Origin: Simmondsia chinensis | Taxonomy: Eukaryota > Streptophyta > Magnoliopsida > Caryophyllales > Simmondsiaceae | Assembly: GCA_018398585.1 (NCBI GenBank) | Contig: JAGTTD010000001.1 | Coordinates: forward strand, 30,455,438-30,519,437 | Length of the DNA stretch: 64,000 nt | Direction: 5' to 3' | Part shown: positions 44,001-54,479 of the stretch, piece after piece | Layout: each line of letters starts with the position of its first letter | Numbering within the stretch: the stretch's first letter is position 1 | The notes under the pieces: model-generated | Told to the model about the DNA's origin: nothing | The model's database searches: none | Seen by the model: the letters and a program-made list of their open reading frames with translations, nothing else | Position numbers and translations under genes: made by a program

Positions 44001-44229
44001 AAAATTTGGTTTTATTGACCATGGTTTCTTTGAACCAAGTCCTGGGAAATTCATACCCTGATGCTAACTAGGCCGAGTCATTACTGCTTTGTTCTATTTT
44101 CTAGGGATATGTTCAAACTGCCCACCATTGAATTTACTCAACAGCTTTTACACTACTGATAAGTATCGATTCGCGGTAATGCTCAAACATTGAAACTCCC
44201 CTTTTAATTGGCAAATTACATGATGTGAA

Positions 44230-44683
44230 CCCTCTTGATGATAACATTGAGGACATGCATTTTTAGGAGAGTGTGTAAGCCTGTTATCAATGCCTTATAC
44301 TCTACCATGTTCATGGAACCTTTCCCAACCAAAGTAACGGCTAATTTAGTGATGATCCTAGCCGGAGATTCAATCACAACTCCACTCCAATGCCTGAATT
44401 GGTACTTGATCCATTGAAGAATAGCCTCAAAGGGACCATTTCCACTACCAAGAGTTGTTAGGGCTCATAGTCCAAGTCGGTATTAATGTTTGGGTGGTAA
44501 GCTAAAAAGTCCGTTAAGGCTTGGCCTTTTACTGACTTTTGTGATATGTAGACCAAATCAATTTGAAGTAAAGCTAGACTCCACTTGTTCAACCTTCCCG
44601 TCATAAATGGTCTGTCCAGCATGTATTTAAGGACATGTGTTAGAGCAACTACATATATGATAAATGCCAAGAAGTAATGTCAT
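44230..44683 (-). pseudogene. Element K RNaseH and RT connection
   Basis: Minus strand: L-K-Y-M-L-D-R-P-F-M-T-G-R-L, then S-V-K-G-Q-A-L-T-D-F-L-A (44458-44670), then RNaseH with W-S-G-V-V-I-E-S-P, V-E-Y-K-A-L-I-T-G-L (about 44270-44410). The G-Q-A-L-x-D-F-L-A then E-Y-x-A-L order is typical of Athila/Tat. It is interrupted by the LINE at 44684. Confidence 0.8.
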
Positions 44684-46127
44684 CGGCTTTGGACCTCTCG
44701 TACGCTGCCATTGCTGACCGACTGCAGCTTATCCGGTCTATTCTTTTCGCTATTTGGGTCTACTGGCCATAGGTCTTTATGCTCCCGAAGGTAATGATCA
44801 GCAAGATCGAGTCAACTCTAGCGACATTTCTTTGGCGAGGCTCTTTGCTGAACTCTGGGGAGTGAAGGTTACCTAGAGGCATTTGTGTTACCCTCGCTAG
44901 GAGGGAGGTTTAAAACTTTATCGTCTTGCTGAGTGGAACCGGGAATTGATTATGAAGCACATATAATTTCTACTTTCTGACCCTTCCTCGCTCTGGCCGC
45001 ACTAGGTTCATCTGAACCAGCTCCGAGGGAGGAGCTTCTAGACGATTCGGGCGACGAGTTCAGCTTCGTGGTGCTGGTGTCAGATTCTTTCGGTCCGTCA
45101 CCTCTGCTCTAGTGCGATCCAGCACTTCATAGGCGATAGCCTTGACAGTGCCCTTTGGACAGATTATTGGCTGCCGTGTGGTCGTCTCTCGGAGCGCTTC
45201 CCTGCTTGATTGCTCACCTGTTCTGGGTTTCTGCAGGATTCTTGGGTCTCAACCATTATTGAGGGTGGTCAGTGGAGATTTCCTCAGGTTTGTTTGGAGC
45301 TCCGACCCATCTGGGACACAATTGTTTTCATCCCCTAGGCTGGTTTGGCGGATTCCATCCGGTGGTTGGGTGACCCTTTGGGGAAATTCACTACCCAATC
45401 CACTTGGGAGATGGTTTGGAGCAGGAGAGAGGAGGAAACTATTCATCACCTTCTGTGGTTTCAAATGCATATACAGAGGTACTGCTTCCTTCTATGGCTC
45501 ACTTCTCGGAAGCGGCTTTGGGCTCGGGACCGACTTCTGCACTTCGGAGCACTGGGAGTTCAAAGTGTTTGTGTTCTTTGCGGCTCTGCTGATGAGACTC
45601 ATGAGCACCTTTTCTTCTCCTGTGATTTTTCTGCCTCGGTCTGGAGTTCCGTCATTCCGTGTACATCTATTGCTTGGCCTACCTTTCCTTGGGATGACGT
45701 CGTCACTTGGGCTGCTCAGCACCTTAAGGGGCGAGAGATTGGGAGTATCATAGCTCGACTCTGTCCCTCTGCTGCGGTGTATACTCTCTGGTACGAGCGC
45801 AACCTTCGAGTTCAGTGTTCTCAGTCCAGATCAGTTGCGGCCGTACGAGAGGAGATTGCAGGTTTGCTCAGGAGCCGCTTACTAACTACTTTTCCATTCA
45901 GAGGAGCTCACCGCCATGCCTTCTTGCTTCTACAATGGGATTTTGAGCTTTAGTTTCTTCTTTGTTCCTTAGTTGTACTTTGGTTGCTCATTGTATGGAC
46001 TTTGTCTGAACTATGTTTTGACATCATTTTATCTTTATAGGCTTCGGTCGTGTCCTGGCTTATGCCCCTTGTAGTTGTACTAATTTTTTTTTCATCTATA
46101 TATTTCACTAACTTGCCAAAAAAAAAA
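44684..46127 (+). mobile_element. 5'-truncated L1-type LINE
   Basis: Plus-strand insertion with a poly-A tail (46117-46129) and target duplication AATGTCAT (44676-44683 and 46128-46135). It starts inside the RT thumb region (A-A-I-A-D-R-L-Q-L-I-R-S-I-L-F, I-S-K-I-E-S-T...F-L-W-R-G). It continues through a degraded connection to the zf-RVT end at 45345-45953. Truncation at the 5' end is usual for LINE insertions. Confidence 0.85.
45345..45953 (+). pseudogene. LINE ORF2 C-terminal zf-RVT domain
   Basis: 202 open codons in the frame of the LINE 3' end. They show W-L-G-D-P-L-G-K-F-T-T-Q-S-T-W, then W-F-Q-M-H-I-Q-R-Y-C-F-L-L-W-L, the zinc motif C-V-L-C-G...E-T-H-E-H-L-F-F-S-C, then a W-Y-E-R-N-L-R close. 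This domain ends plant L1 ORF2 proteins. The N-terminal endonuclease and most of RT are absent, so it is not functional. Confidence 0.85.
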
Positions 46128-46512
46128 AAATGTCATAATTTTACTGATGCATAGAATAACGATGGCCATATTTTCTCAATCAAAGAGTATTTTATTTCAC
46201 ATTCATTTAAGCAACGACTAAGGTAGAACACACCTTTTTCAAACCCTTGTTCTTTGTTTTGTGCTAGCAAACAACCAACAGATTTCTCATAAGCGAAGAC
46301 ATAGATCTTTAAAGGTTTGCCCTGCGTTGGTGGAATAAGAAGTGGGGACCTATTCATGAGCTTCTTGGTGGCCTTGGAGGCTGCTTGATGTGGCTGCTCC
46401 CACTTGCATTCGTTCTCCGATTTGAGCCTTAGCAATGGAGAGAAGAATTTCGTTTTTCCTGTGACATTTGAGATAAAACATGTTAGGAAATTAACTTCCC
46501 TGTGGAGCATTG
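46128..46512 (-). pseudogene. Element K RT/RNaseH junction
   Basis: Minus strand: F-I-S-N, then L-M-N-R-S-P-L-L-I-P-P, then Y-V-F-A-Y-E-K-S-V-G-C-L-L-A-Q, then V-F-Y-L-S-R-C-L and Y-S-L-I-E-K, continuing past the LINE at 44683. The upstream RT was split off by element D at 46513; the rest lies beyond the window. Confidence 0.8.
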
Positions 46513-46866
46513 TGTTACGATTCAAGATCAAACTTAAATCATTGACTTGAGATAATAGAGTACAAGATGAGGAGAGAAATGAGAGGGATGAGAATTAGAG
46601 AGAAATTAGGGTTGAGAGAGGCAAGAGATCAATTTTCTATTCAATGAATCAAGAATATAAGATATTTTGCTTATTTATACACAAGATGAAAGACGACAAA
46701 GAACAAAGCATCAAAACAAGCTTAAATAGACTTAACAAGCTTTCCTGCCAAAACAAGCCTTACTCGCTAACTAACGAAACCAATTTCCCTGCCAAAAATG
46801 CATTTGAATGAATAATGTGAAATTCACAGGTAAAGATGCAGAAAATCCTTCACGATCATGATAATA
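46513..46866 (-). repeat. 3' LTR of element D
   Basis: About 354 bp. On the minus strand it follows TTCTTGAGGAAGGGG and ends ATCGTAACA. It contains a hairpin at 46654-46666 (arms AATAT and ATATT) and a pyrimidine-rich CTCTCATTTCTCTCC stretch like those in the A, B, C and F LTRs. Confidence 0.75.
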
Positions 46867-47006
46867 CCCCTTCCTCAAGAATATTCTTGCCCTAATAATG
46901 AAGACGAAGGAAATTGGCTTCGAATGAACTTCAAATTTTCCCAGCTTGAATCTATTTAGTCCAAATTAGCCCATTGAATGAAAACGTCTTCCGCTGATTT
47001 GCCATT

Positions 47007-47208
47007 CTATTGCACCAGACAAGATCCAAGCACTGTTGCAGGAGCTTGCATCAAGGTTCCATTGCTTGTTACCTTTGGAGTCTTAGTTGAATAATATTTT
47101 CCTTTTGCTCTATGCTTGACATTCTTGCACACAGCTACTGAGGTATGTCGATAAGGTTGAAGCTTAAGATACACTAAATCTCCAACCACAAAGGACTTGC
47201 CAATACGC
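47007..47208 (-). pseudogene. Element D integrase C-terminal fragment
   Basis: Minus strand: V-G-D-L-V-Y-L-K-L-Q-P-Y-R, the block seen in element C at about 42776-42815, then a truncated end. It is separated from the rest of integrase by element B. Confidence 0.8.
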
Positions 47209-47606
47209 TGTTATGATTGTAATTAATTGTGATCCAATAAGTTTTAGTGGATTTAATCCTAGTAGTGGGTTGTAGCATGTGTTAGGTGTTTGGCACCAAT
47301 TAGGTTCAAATGTTAGGTAAGTCGGTTAAGTAAGTCAAGGAGGGTCAAAGGTGGCAGCTGTTGTTTCCTTAAGTCGATTAGAAGTTGGTTGGATGCAATG
47401 TATCTAGAATTCTATAAGTAGTTAGCTCAAGTGTAATTCTTAGTCATTCTAGGAAATTTACAAACACTATCTCTTTGAGATATTGCTTTCGTTCTCATCT
47501 AACTTTCTCAATTATCTCATCTCATTTCACTTCTGTTCGCATCTAAACTCTCTTGGATTCTATCCTACCCTGGGTTATGACTTGAGATTATATCTCAATT
47601 ATAAAA
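47209..47606 (+). repeat. 5' LTR of element B
   Basis: TGTTATGATTG...ATAAAA; the terminal CA seen in the 3' LTR has decayed. Hairpin at 47469-47481 with arms ATCTC and GAGAT. Confidence 0.88.
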
Positions 47607-47608
47607 AT

Positions 47609-47621
47609 TGGTATCAGATCC
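47609..47621 (+). other. PBS of element B
   Basis: TGGTATCAGATCC, one mismatch from the tRNA-Met type PBS. Confidence 0.8.
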
Positions 47622-48777
47622 TCGTTTGGCTTCCAGTCGAGCTCATAATCAAGATACAAATTAAAATCTGGTTGTGTGCTGCGCAAGAGACTTTAGATGC
47701 TTTGCAATTGATTTAGTTGAATTAAGTTCAACAAAATTGAGTTTGTATTGTGTCAAGCTTTGGTGCTAGTTGCAATTAATTAACAAAATCAAGTTTTTGT
47801 GCTGATTTGGTTCAGTTTTGTGTGATCAAGAATTCAAATCTGAATTCTAGCTTGAAGAGCTTGTGTGCATTGTTAATTGCTTCATATCCTGCACATTGTT
47901 TGGGAAATGTTTTCGGTTGGGATTAATTGATTGAGTATCATTGATATAAGCTTGGTTGATCGATTAACTATGGATTTCAATTATCATTGCTATAGAATTT
48001 GATTGAATTCAATAGAGTGGATCAAGTAGTAGCTGTTGAAGTTGAGTGCTGAAGCATATTTGATCTGTTGAAGTTGAGTGCTGAAGCTTAATTGACCTTG
48101 ATCAAATATTCATTGATCAGTTGGAGAAGAAGCTAAAGTGAGCTATTGGATCAACATTACACTTGATCGTCGTCAAAAGATCAGAATAACAAGCTGATTT
48201 GAGGTAGTTTTGATTCTCGCATTTAATTGAGAAATGAAGGTAACTAAATTCTGAACTCAAGTAACATATTCGATCAGAATCTGCTTTCGTTGCTGAATTG
48301 TGATGAAATTCATGTTAATTAGCATAGAAGTGGTAAGAATTCGGTTAAGTCTTAGGAATTATATGATATTGAATTGAGATTTGCTCAAAAGAAGTTCTGA
48401 CAATAAATTGAGAACCGAAATTGTTGAAATCTGATTTCATTCTTGAAGATTGCCTTGAGTATTGTGTTGAGGACTTGATTGCTGGCTAGAGTCGAGCCTA
48501 ATTCAAAATTGTAAGTCTGTTACTCAAGAAGCATCTCAGTTAGGGTTTGGTTCGAGTTCTCTGTGTGCGAAAAATCTGCATATTAGGGTTCGTACTTAGT
48601 GACGGTTGAAGAGCCGTTAGCAAGTGATTGTTTGTGCAAGCGAGGGAGTATAATTTCTTTAATCAATCATCTGTTAAAGTGATTCGAATTGAATTTTGTT
48701 CCTCTGCGAACTGAGTTGGTTCATATCTCTGCGAACTGAGTTTGGTTCATATCGTAACGCTACTTAACATTGCAATT

Positions 48778-48930
48778 ATGGCTGGTATGGTTGATGATGG
48801 CTCTTGTCAACTAGTGACGAGGGATATTTGGGAGGAATTGAAGCAAATATTTAGACAAGAATGCGAGAATTTTTTGCGGGAGGTAAAGCTGACAATGGAT
48901 CAAGTGCAGCAGCAAATTGTGGACCAGTAA
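48778..48930 (+). CDS. Element B ORF1, 50-residue peptide
   Basis: The ATG at 48778 gives 50 codons ending at TAA 48928-48930. The sequence is charged with a likely amphipathic helix (I-W-E-E-L-K-Q-I-F-R-Q-E-C, then D-Q-V-Q-Q-Q-I-V-D-Q). Its end and the TAA-TAT-TCA context match element A ORF1. An earlier in-frame ATG exists at 48742. It could be the start of a longer product if the stop was read through. Unrecognised family. Confidence 0.4.
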   Translation: MAGMVDDGSCQLVTRDIWEELKQIFRQECENFLREVKLTMDQVQQQIVDQ

Positions 48931-49009
48931 TATTCAACTCATAAGTTTGCAAACATCAATCGAGATTGTGCTGGTGTTCTTGATGCAAATGCGTCCTCGG
49001 AGCTAATGG

Positions 49010-50854
49010 ATAGAGTTATACAACAAGGGCTCAATGTTAAGCAAAAAAGAGAAGGTTGGAGTGGAATCTATTGCCATCGAAGATGAATTAGACCACGGTA
49101 ATACCGAAATTGACGAACACAAGTTAGAGGAGCCTGAGGTTGAACAAGTTGATCATTATGCAGACTCTTTGCTAGAGTTAGAGTATTTCGAAGACCTTGA
49201 GTCCCAGCAAGATATGTCTTCGGAATGGGAATACAATTCTCATGTCAAGGGAATGATAAAGGAAGCAAAGAGTAAAGCTAAGAGAAGCCATCTCAATGAA
49301 GCATTGAAAGACTTTTGGGATGAAGAAAAGTCTACAATGAAGAAATTGAAGCATAAGTTTGTGTTACAGCCTCAGATGTTTGATGATTACAAGTCAAAAA
49401 AGTCAGTGATTGATTCACACTCACCTAAGTATGATAAAATGCTACAAGAGATTGAAGTTGCTACATTGGACTTATCTTCACAATAGGCTGTAAAGGAACC
49501 AATTTAGAAGTATACAAGAAGCAATCAAGTAGCTGTTGGGACTTTTCAATCCAGTGAACAATTGGGTAGTGCAGTGAGCAGAATTGATTCACAAGTGGAT
49601 CACTTTGAATTCCTTGCAAGCAATCAAGCAGAGAAATCTGCAGACCCGAAGTTTTCAGCTGGAAAATCTAATGAATTGACTTTAGTATCAATTAATGTTG
49701 CAGTGCACTGAAATGTGAGGAAACTTGGGATTATTGTTGATAAGAGTCAAATGTTTCAAGGAGAGCCTGTGCAAGGACAACAAAGAGGTAATTTTATAAT
49801 GCAACAAGAGTGTGCTCTTCACTTGGAAAGGGATCAAGATGAAGGTCGACAAGCTGAACAGATTCAAGAACAAGCTCCAGTAGGAAGGTTTGTTTCAGTG
49901 CAGCATATTCAAGAGCTGTCACAAGGTTCTTTGAGTGGCAAGAAGGTTCATATGAATATAAACTCTTATGACAAGCTTCCTCCGAATCTTGGAGATTATG
50001 TTCAAGCTGATGTGAAGCTGAAAAGAGCCAATTTTCTGCTGAAAAGAAGTAATCGAGCTGTGAGAGCGCGTTTTAAGGTTCATAACAAGCAAAGCTTGGT
50101 TCTTATGCAAGCAATTGAGTTGATGAATTTGTACAGAGGGTGTAATGTGCAGAGACAGGTTTCTGATTAGACCAAAATCAGTACAATGGATGCTTTAAAT
50201 GATGTAATTGATGTTGGAAGTCCCTTTGATCTGGGAAAGGATGAATTACAAGTGATTGGAGAAGCTGGGCATCTGGTGCTGCTGTTTTATGATGAAAACT
50301 TCAGTGCCAGTGCAAGCAATGGTGGAAAAATGGTAGTGGCTGTGGGTCATTGTGAAGTTAACATCAAAGCAAGCTTTGAGGAAAGGGCTTTTACATGTTG
50401 CAAGCTGCATAATTCAGGTTGTGGCATTGAAGTTTCAATTACTCCAGAATCGGTGTTGCTTCGTTTCATACAAAAGCATTTCCTTGAACGGATGGTAATT
50501 GTTGTTAGTTGGTTGAGGAATAGTGGATGGTTTGAACTGATGTTGGGCCGCTGATATGAGCTCACAGCTAGTGCATCAAGCCAAGTAAAGACAAAGATGA
50601 TAGCACTTGAAAATTGGAACAAACAACGACTGAAGGTTGCTGATCAGAGACAGAATCTGAATGTGTTAGGGGTGATCTGTTGTGGTTGTTCCGAATGCAA
50701 AAATCATATGCACAATCTTCAATATCTTCTTAATGTTTGGATGGAAAAGATCACTGCAACATCGAGGATAACTCCAGCTGAAATTAGAGAGAACATCAGC
50801 AAGGAAGTTTGGAACAGATCAACTCTAAGTTTGAAGAAGTTTACAGCTGTTTGA
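49010..50854 (+). pseudogene. Element B long ORF of unknown function
   Basis: Same frame from about 49010 to 50854 with stops at 49484, 49505, 49709, 50168 and 50552. It shares with element A the acidic D-E-H-K-L-E-E-P-E start, L-L-E-L-E-Y, the E-W-E-Y...H-V-K-G block, A-L-K-D-F-W, L-A-S-N-Q, D-V-G-S-P-F-D, G-H-C-E-V-N-I-K-A-S and I-C-C-G-C. B has about 100 more codons than A between L-A-S-N-Q and the L-P-P-N-L-G block, probably lost from A. The stop TAG at 50168 lies at the codon corresponding to the TAG at 34949 in A. Function unknown. Confidence 0.6.
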
Positions 50855-51960
50855 GAGTTCTTTTGGTGTCCCCACTTGTTATATTTGTTACTCATGTTTG
50901 AGATGGTTGTCATGACTCCAAAGCGGATTGAATTAGGACAACATGGGTGACTGGAAAAACTTGGAGGGTTGGACAATTTGCATCGTTTTAGCTGCAGCAA
51001 CACAATTGAATGTAAAAGCGTAAGGAAGATTCAAACAGGTACTGAGAAATTGGTGCAAACAAGTGGTGAAATTGTGTCCTTGGACTTCAATTGTGAAGCT
51101 TGACAACTCATCTTGCTGGAAGATAGTTCAGAAGTTGCCAAAATGTTGCATTAACAAGCAATGTTTCAGATATTTCTTGTGCACTCTCTTCATATTTTGG
51201 TTAGATAAGAGAGTTGGAGTCTATTGTGTGGATTATGCAAGAGATGTAGGGAACGAGGCTGAGAATTTCAGCTCTTACACACTCTGAGTTGTCACACAAT
51301 CAACAGGTTATGCAGAAGTTGTTGTGGATTCGTTGGAAAGTTCAGTTTCCTCACTAACAGCAGCATTTTAGAGTGTGAAGGAGACAACTGGGTGTGCAAT
51401 TTTGGCCTTGAGAAGTGTTATGAACCTGTTAACAGCTAAAAGTTTCCTTGTAATCAAGCCACAAGCTGGGTTCTATTTGAGCAGGAGCTATATTATGCCT
51501 CGATTCTGCACTAACGAAACATTGAAGTCTACAGTTAAGTATGTGAAGCTGAAAGACACTAAAGGAAGAATTAGGCTTGCTAAGGTTAACAACATAAGAA
51601 AGCTCAGGTTTGATAAAAAGGAGTTCAAGCAAAGCAGATTTTGGGTGAAGTCCGAAATTGTTTGGTTGCAGCTATAGCATCCTCTGTCTTTTACCTATTT
51701 CAGCAACAAGATGGTGCTATTGATTTGCATTAACTGCAACAAGATGTGCCATAAGCTAGTTGTTGATGTTTGGCTGGTTTGGTTTAATCAGTGCATACCA
51801 CCAGAAGCGTACAACACATCCACACGAAGACCTTGTGCAGAACAAGCATCATACTAATGTGTTCTGCTACATTTCAGATTGGGTTGCTTCTTTTCATAAG
51901 CAATAAGTGATCTTCATTGTTACAACTCTTTTCATAGATTCTTGAGGACAAGAATCTTTA
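50855..51960 (+). pseudogene. Element B 3' coding remnant
   Basis: Open frames at 51063-51287 and 51375-51677 share one frame and encode K/V-rich sequence without a known domain. Near 51755-51800 a D-V-W-L-V-W-F...P-P-E motif echoes the one found twice in element A (about 36083 and 36605). Otherwise similarity to A is weak here. Confidence 0.35.

Positions 51961-51962
<2 letters not shown>

Positions 51963-51995
<33 letters not shown>
51963..51995 (+). repeat. Poly-G run of 33 at the purine-tract position of element B
   Basis: Follows ATTCTTGAGGACAAGAATCT and TTAGA just before the 3' LTR, where A and C have short mixed A/G tracts. It could be an expanded polypurine tract or a sequencing artefact. 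Confidence 0.8.
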
Positions 51996-51996
<1 letters not shown>

Positions 51997-52005
51997 GTTA
52001 AGTAT

Positions 52006-52403
52006 TGTTATGATTGTAATCAATTGTGATCCAATAATTTTTAGTGGCTTTAATCCTTGTAATGGGTTGTAGCGTGTGTGAGGTGTTTCGCACCAATTAG
52101 GTTCAAATGTTAGGTAAGTCGGTTAAGTAAGTCAAGGAGGGTCAAAGGTGGCGGCTGTTGTTTCCTTAAGTCGGTTAGAATTTGGTTGGATGCAATGTAT
52201 CTATAATTCTATAAGTAGTTAGCTCAAGTGTGATTCTTACTCATTCAAGGAAATATACAAACACTATCTCTTTGAGTTATTGCTCTCCTTCTCATCTGAA
52301 TTTCTCTATTATCTCATCTCCTTTCACTTCTCTTCTCATCTAAACTCTCTTGGATTCTATCCTTCCCTTGGTTATGACTTGAGATTATATCTCGATCATC
52401 ACA
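52006..52403 (+). repeat. 3' LTR of element B
   Basis: TGTTATGATTG...ATCACA, colinear with 47209-47606. Confidence 0.88.
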
Positions 52404-53492
52404 TATGCTTCATAGCCGCAAAATACTTCATTCTTGATTGAGCTATCTGTAAATTGTCCTTTAATTGCTGAACTAATTGCCTCCTTTGTGATAGAAGATC
52501 ATTCACCTCGACAACATGAGAAGATACACCTTGAAGAACCATTGGCGAAGGAGGATCATACCCATATAGAGCCTTAAAGGGAGTAGTCCCTATGGCAGAA
52601 TGAAAACAAGTATTATACCGGAACTCTACCAAAGATAACCACGAAGACCATTACTTAGGATAGGTGAATGTCATGCTCCTCAGATACTACTCAACACACT
52701 GATTCACCCTCTCAGTTTTTCCATCGGTTTGAGGGTGATATGATGAACTAAGAGCGAGTGTATAGCCTAACAACATGTAACTTGTAGATGTATTTAGGTA
52801 AACCATGCAACTTGTAGATGTTGTCAAGGAAGATCCTGGCCAATTTTTCAGCAGAAATAGGATGACTCAAAGCAATGAAGTGGCTGAATTTGGTAAATTG
52901 ATGCACAATGACCCATATCAATTCCTTGCCATAAGCTTTAGGCAATCCTTCCACAAAATCCATCCTAATATGTTGCTGGGGTTTGTCAGGAATTGGCAAA
53001 GGTTGCAATAACCCTGGATACTGAACATGATCTCACCTGGTCCTCTGGAAAACATCTCACCCTTGAACATACTCTTCAACACCCTTCTTAGTTCAAGTCC
53101 ACCAGAAGCATTTTAAGCCTCTTGTAGGTACCATCTATTTTTGAATGTCCACCCCAAGCATATGAATGAAAGGCCTGAATTATCTATCTTTTCAATTTAG
53201 TAGAGGCTCCTACATACACCGTCCCTTTAATTCTCACATTTCCATTGATAACAGTGACTTCTACTTCTGCAATTGAGGAGTTCTTCACACTGCAGGCTAT
53301 GACATAATCAGTAGCAAACTTATCTCCTTCAAAAGACTTGTACACTTCTTCCATCCAATTAGGCGAAACACATGAAATGGTTGAGCCTGAACCAGACTCA
53401 CTTCCCTCTAATCTTCTTGAAAGGGCATCAGCAACTAAATTTTTTCTGTCACTATGATATTCAATTGAATAACTCAAACCCAACATCTTCAT
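52404..53492 (-). pseudogene. Element D integrase
   Basis: Minus-strand segments. 53184-53492: RNaseH end A-D-A-L-S-R and the integrase lead-in; then G-G-H-S at about 53150. 52748-53008: core M-D-F-V-E-G-L-P and S-H-F-I-A-L. 52404-52632: V-E-F-R-Y-N-T...G-T-T-P-F-K-A-L-Y-G-Y. The second catalytic block (S-D-R-D in element C) is missing: after H-G-L-P-K a 30-bp tandem duplication repeats I-Y-K-L-H and the frame then changes. Confidence 0.85.
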
Positions 53493-53499
53493 AAGTCCT

Positions 53500-54479
53500 T
53501 TTCGTGCACTCTAGTGGCGATCTTCTGCTCAAGATGATACTTGAGGCTTTGGTGATTAGTTGTAATGATGAAATGATGACCCTCAAGATAACGTCTCCAC
53601 TTGTGCACTGCCATAGGTATAGCCAAGTATTCCTCTTCTTAAATGGAGAGTTACTGGTTCTTTAAACTAAGGCCTTGACTAAGAAATGCCACTAGCCTTC
53701 CTTTTTGAGATAGAACTATTACAACTCCCATATTGCTGACATTAGTCTCAAAACAAGAGACTCACCAAAATCTGGCATGATCAAAAGTGGTGCTGAATAC
53801 ATGGCTAGCTTGAGGCCTTCAAATGCCTCCTGAGCATCTTCACACCACAAGGATGCATCATTTTTCAAGGGATAAGTTAATGGCTTAGCCAATAATCCAT
53901 ACCCAACTATGAACTTCTTATGGTATCCGTTCAATTCAAGAAATCCTCTCAGCTGCTTGAGGGTTAGAGGAACAGCCCACTGCTTCATCGCTTATATCTT
54001 GCCTGGATCTGTTGCCACTCCCTCACTTGAAACTATGTGTCCCAAGTATTCCACTTGAGTCTGAGCAAACGAGCATTTAGAAAGCTTAGCATACAACTCG
54101 TTCGTACGCACAATCTAAAAGACTTGTCTAACATGCTTGACATGTAATTCCAGTGAAGGGCTATAAACCAGTATGTCATCAAAGAATACCAACGCAACTT
54201 CCTCAGATAAGGTTTGAACAATTGATTTATCAATGCTTGAAATGAAGCTGGAGCATTGGTTAAACTAAAAGGCATAACCACAAATTCATAATGCCTATGA
54301 TGTGTCCTGAAGCCAATCTTGTGATTGTTCTTGTCCAACACTCTAATCTAATGATATCCCTGCCTCAGATCCAACTTGGAATAATACTGGAATCCATTAA
54401 GGTCATCTAACAGATATCAATAACATGAATTGGAAACTTATCCTTGATTGCGAGAGAATTGAGATGCCTAAAATAAACA
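53500..54479 (-). pseudogene. Element D RT and RNaseH
   Basis: Minus strand: H-L-N-S-L-A-I-K-D-K-F-P-I-H-V-I (about 54420-54475), [21 protein letters not shown] (54240-54330), and a frameshift within the F-D-D region. Then [15 protein letters not shown] and A-Q-E-A-F-E-G-L-K (53719-53988), and an RNaseH remnant to 53500. Frame changes and a stop split it into at least four pieces. Confidence 0.85.

Larger units (their letters stand above)
47209..52403 (+). mobile_element. Element B: relative of A with different LTRs, same unknown ORF
   Basis: 5.2 kb with 398-bp LTRs (47209-47606, 52006-52403), PBS and a purine tract that has become a run of 33 G. Flanks TACGC (47204-47208) and TATGC (52404-52408) match at 4 of 5 bases. 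It is inserted in the integrase gene of element D. No retroviral enzyme is seen. The interior aligns with element A from the short ORF1 through the C-C-G-C block, while the LTRs are of a different subfamily. Confidence 0.9.

Noticed and set aside
45142..45753. 203-codon plus-strand ORF
   Set aside because: It overlaps the LINE zf-RVT frame in another frame and shows no domain; a shadow of the real LINE coding sequence.
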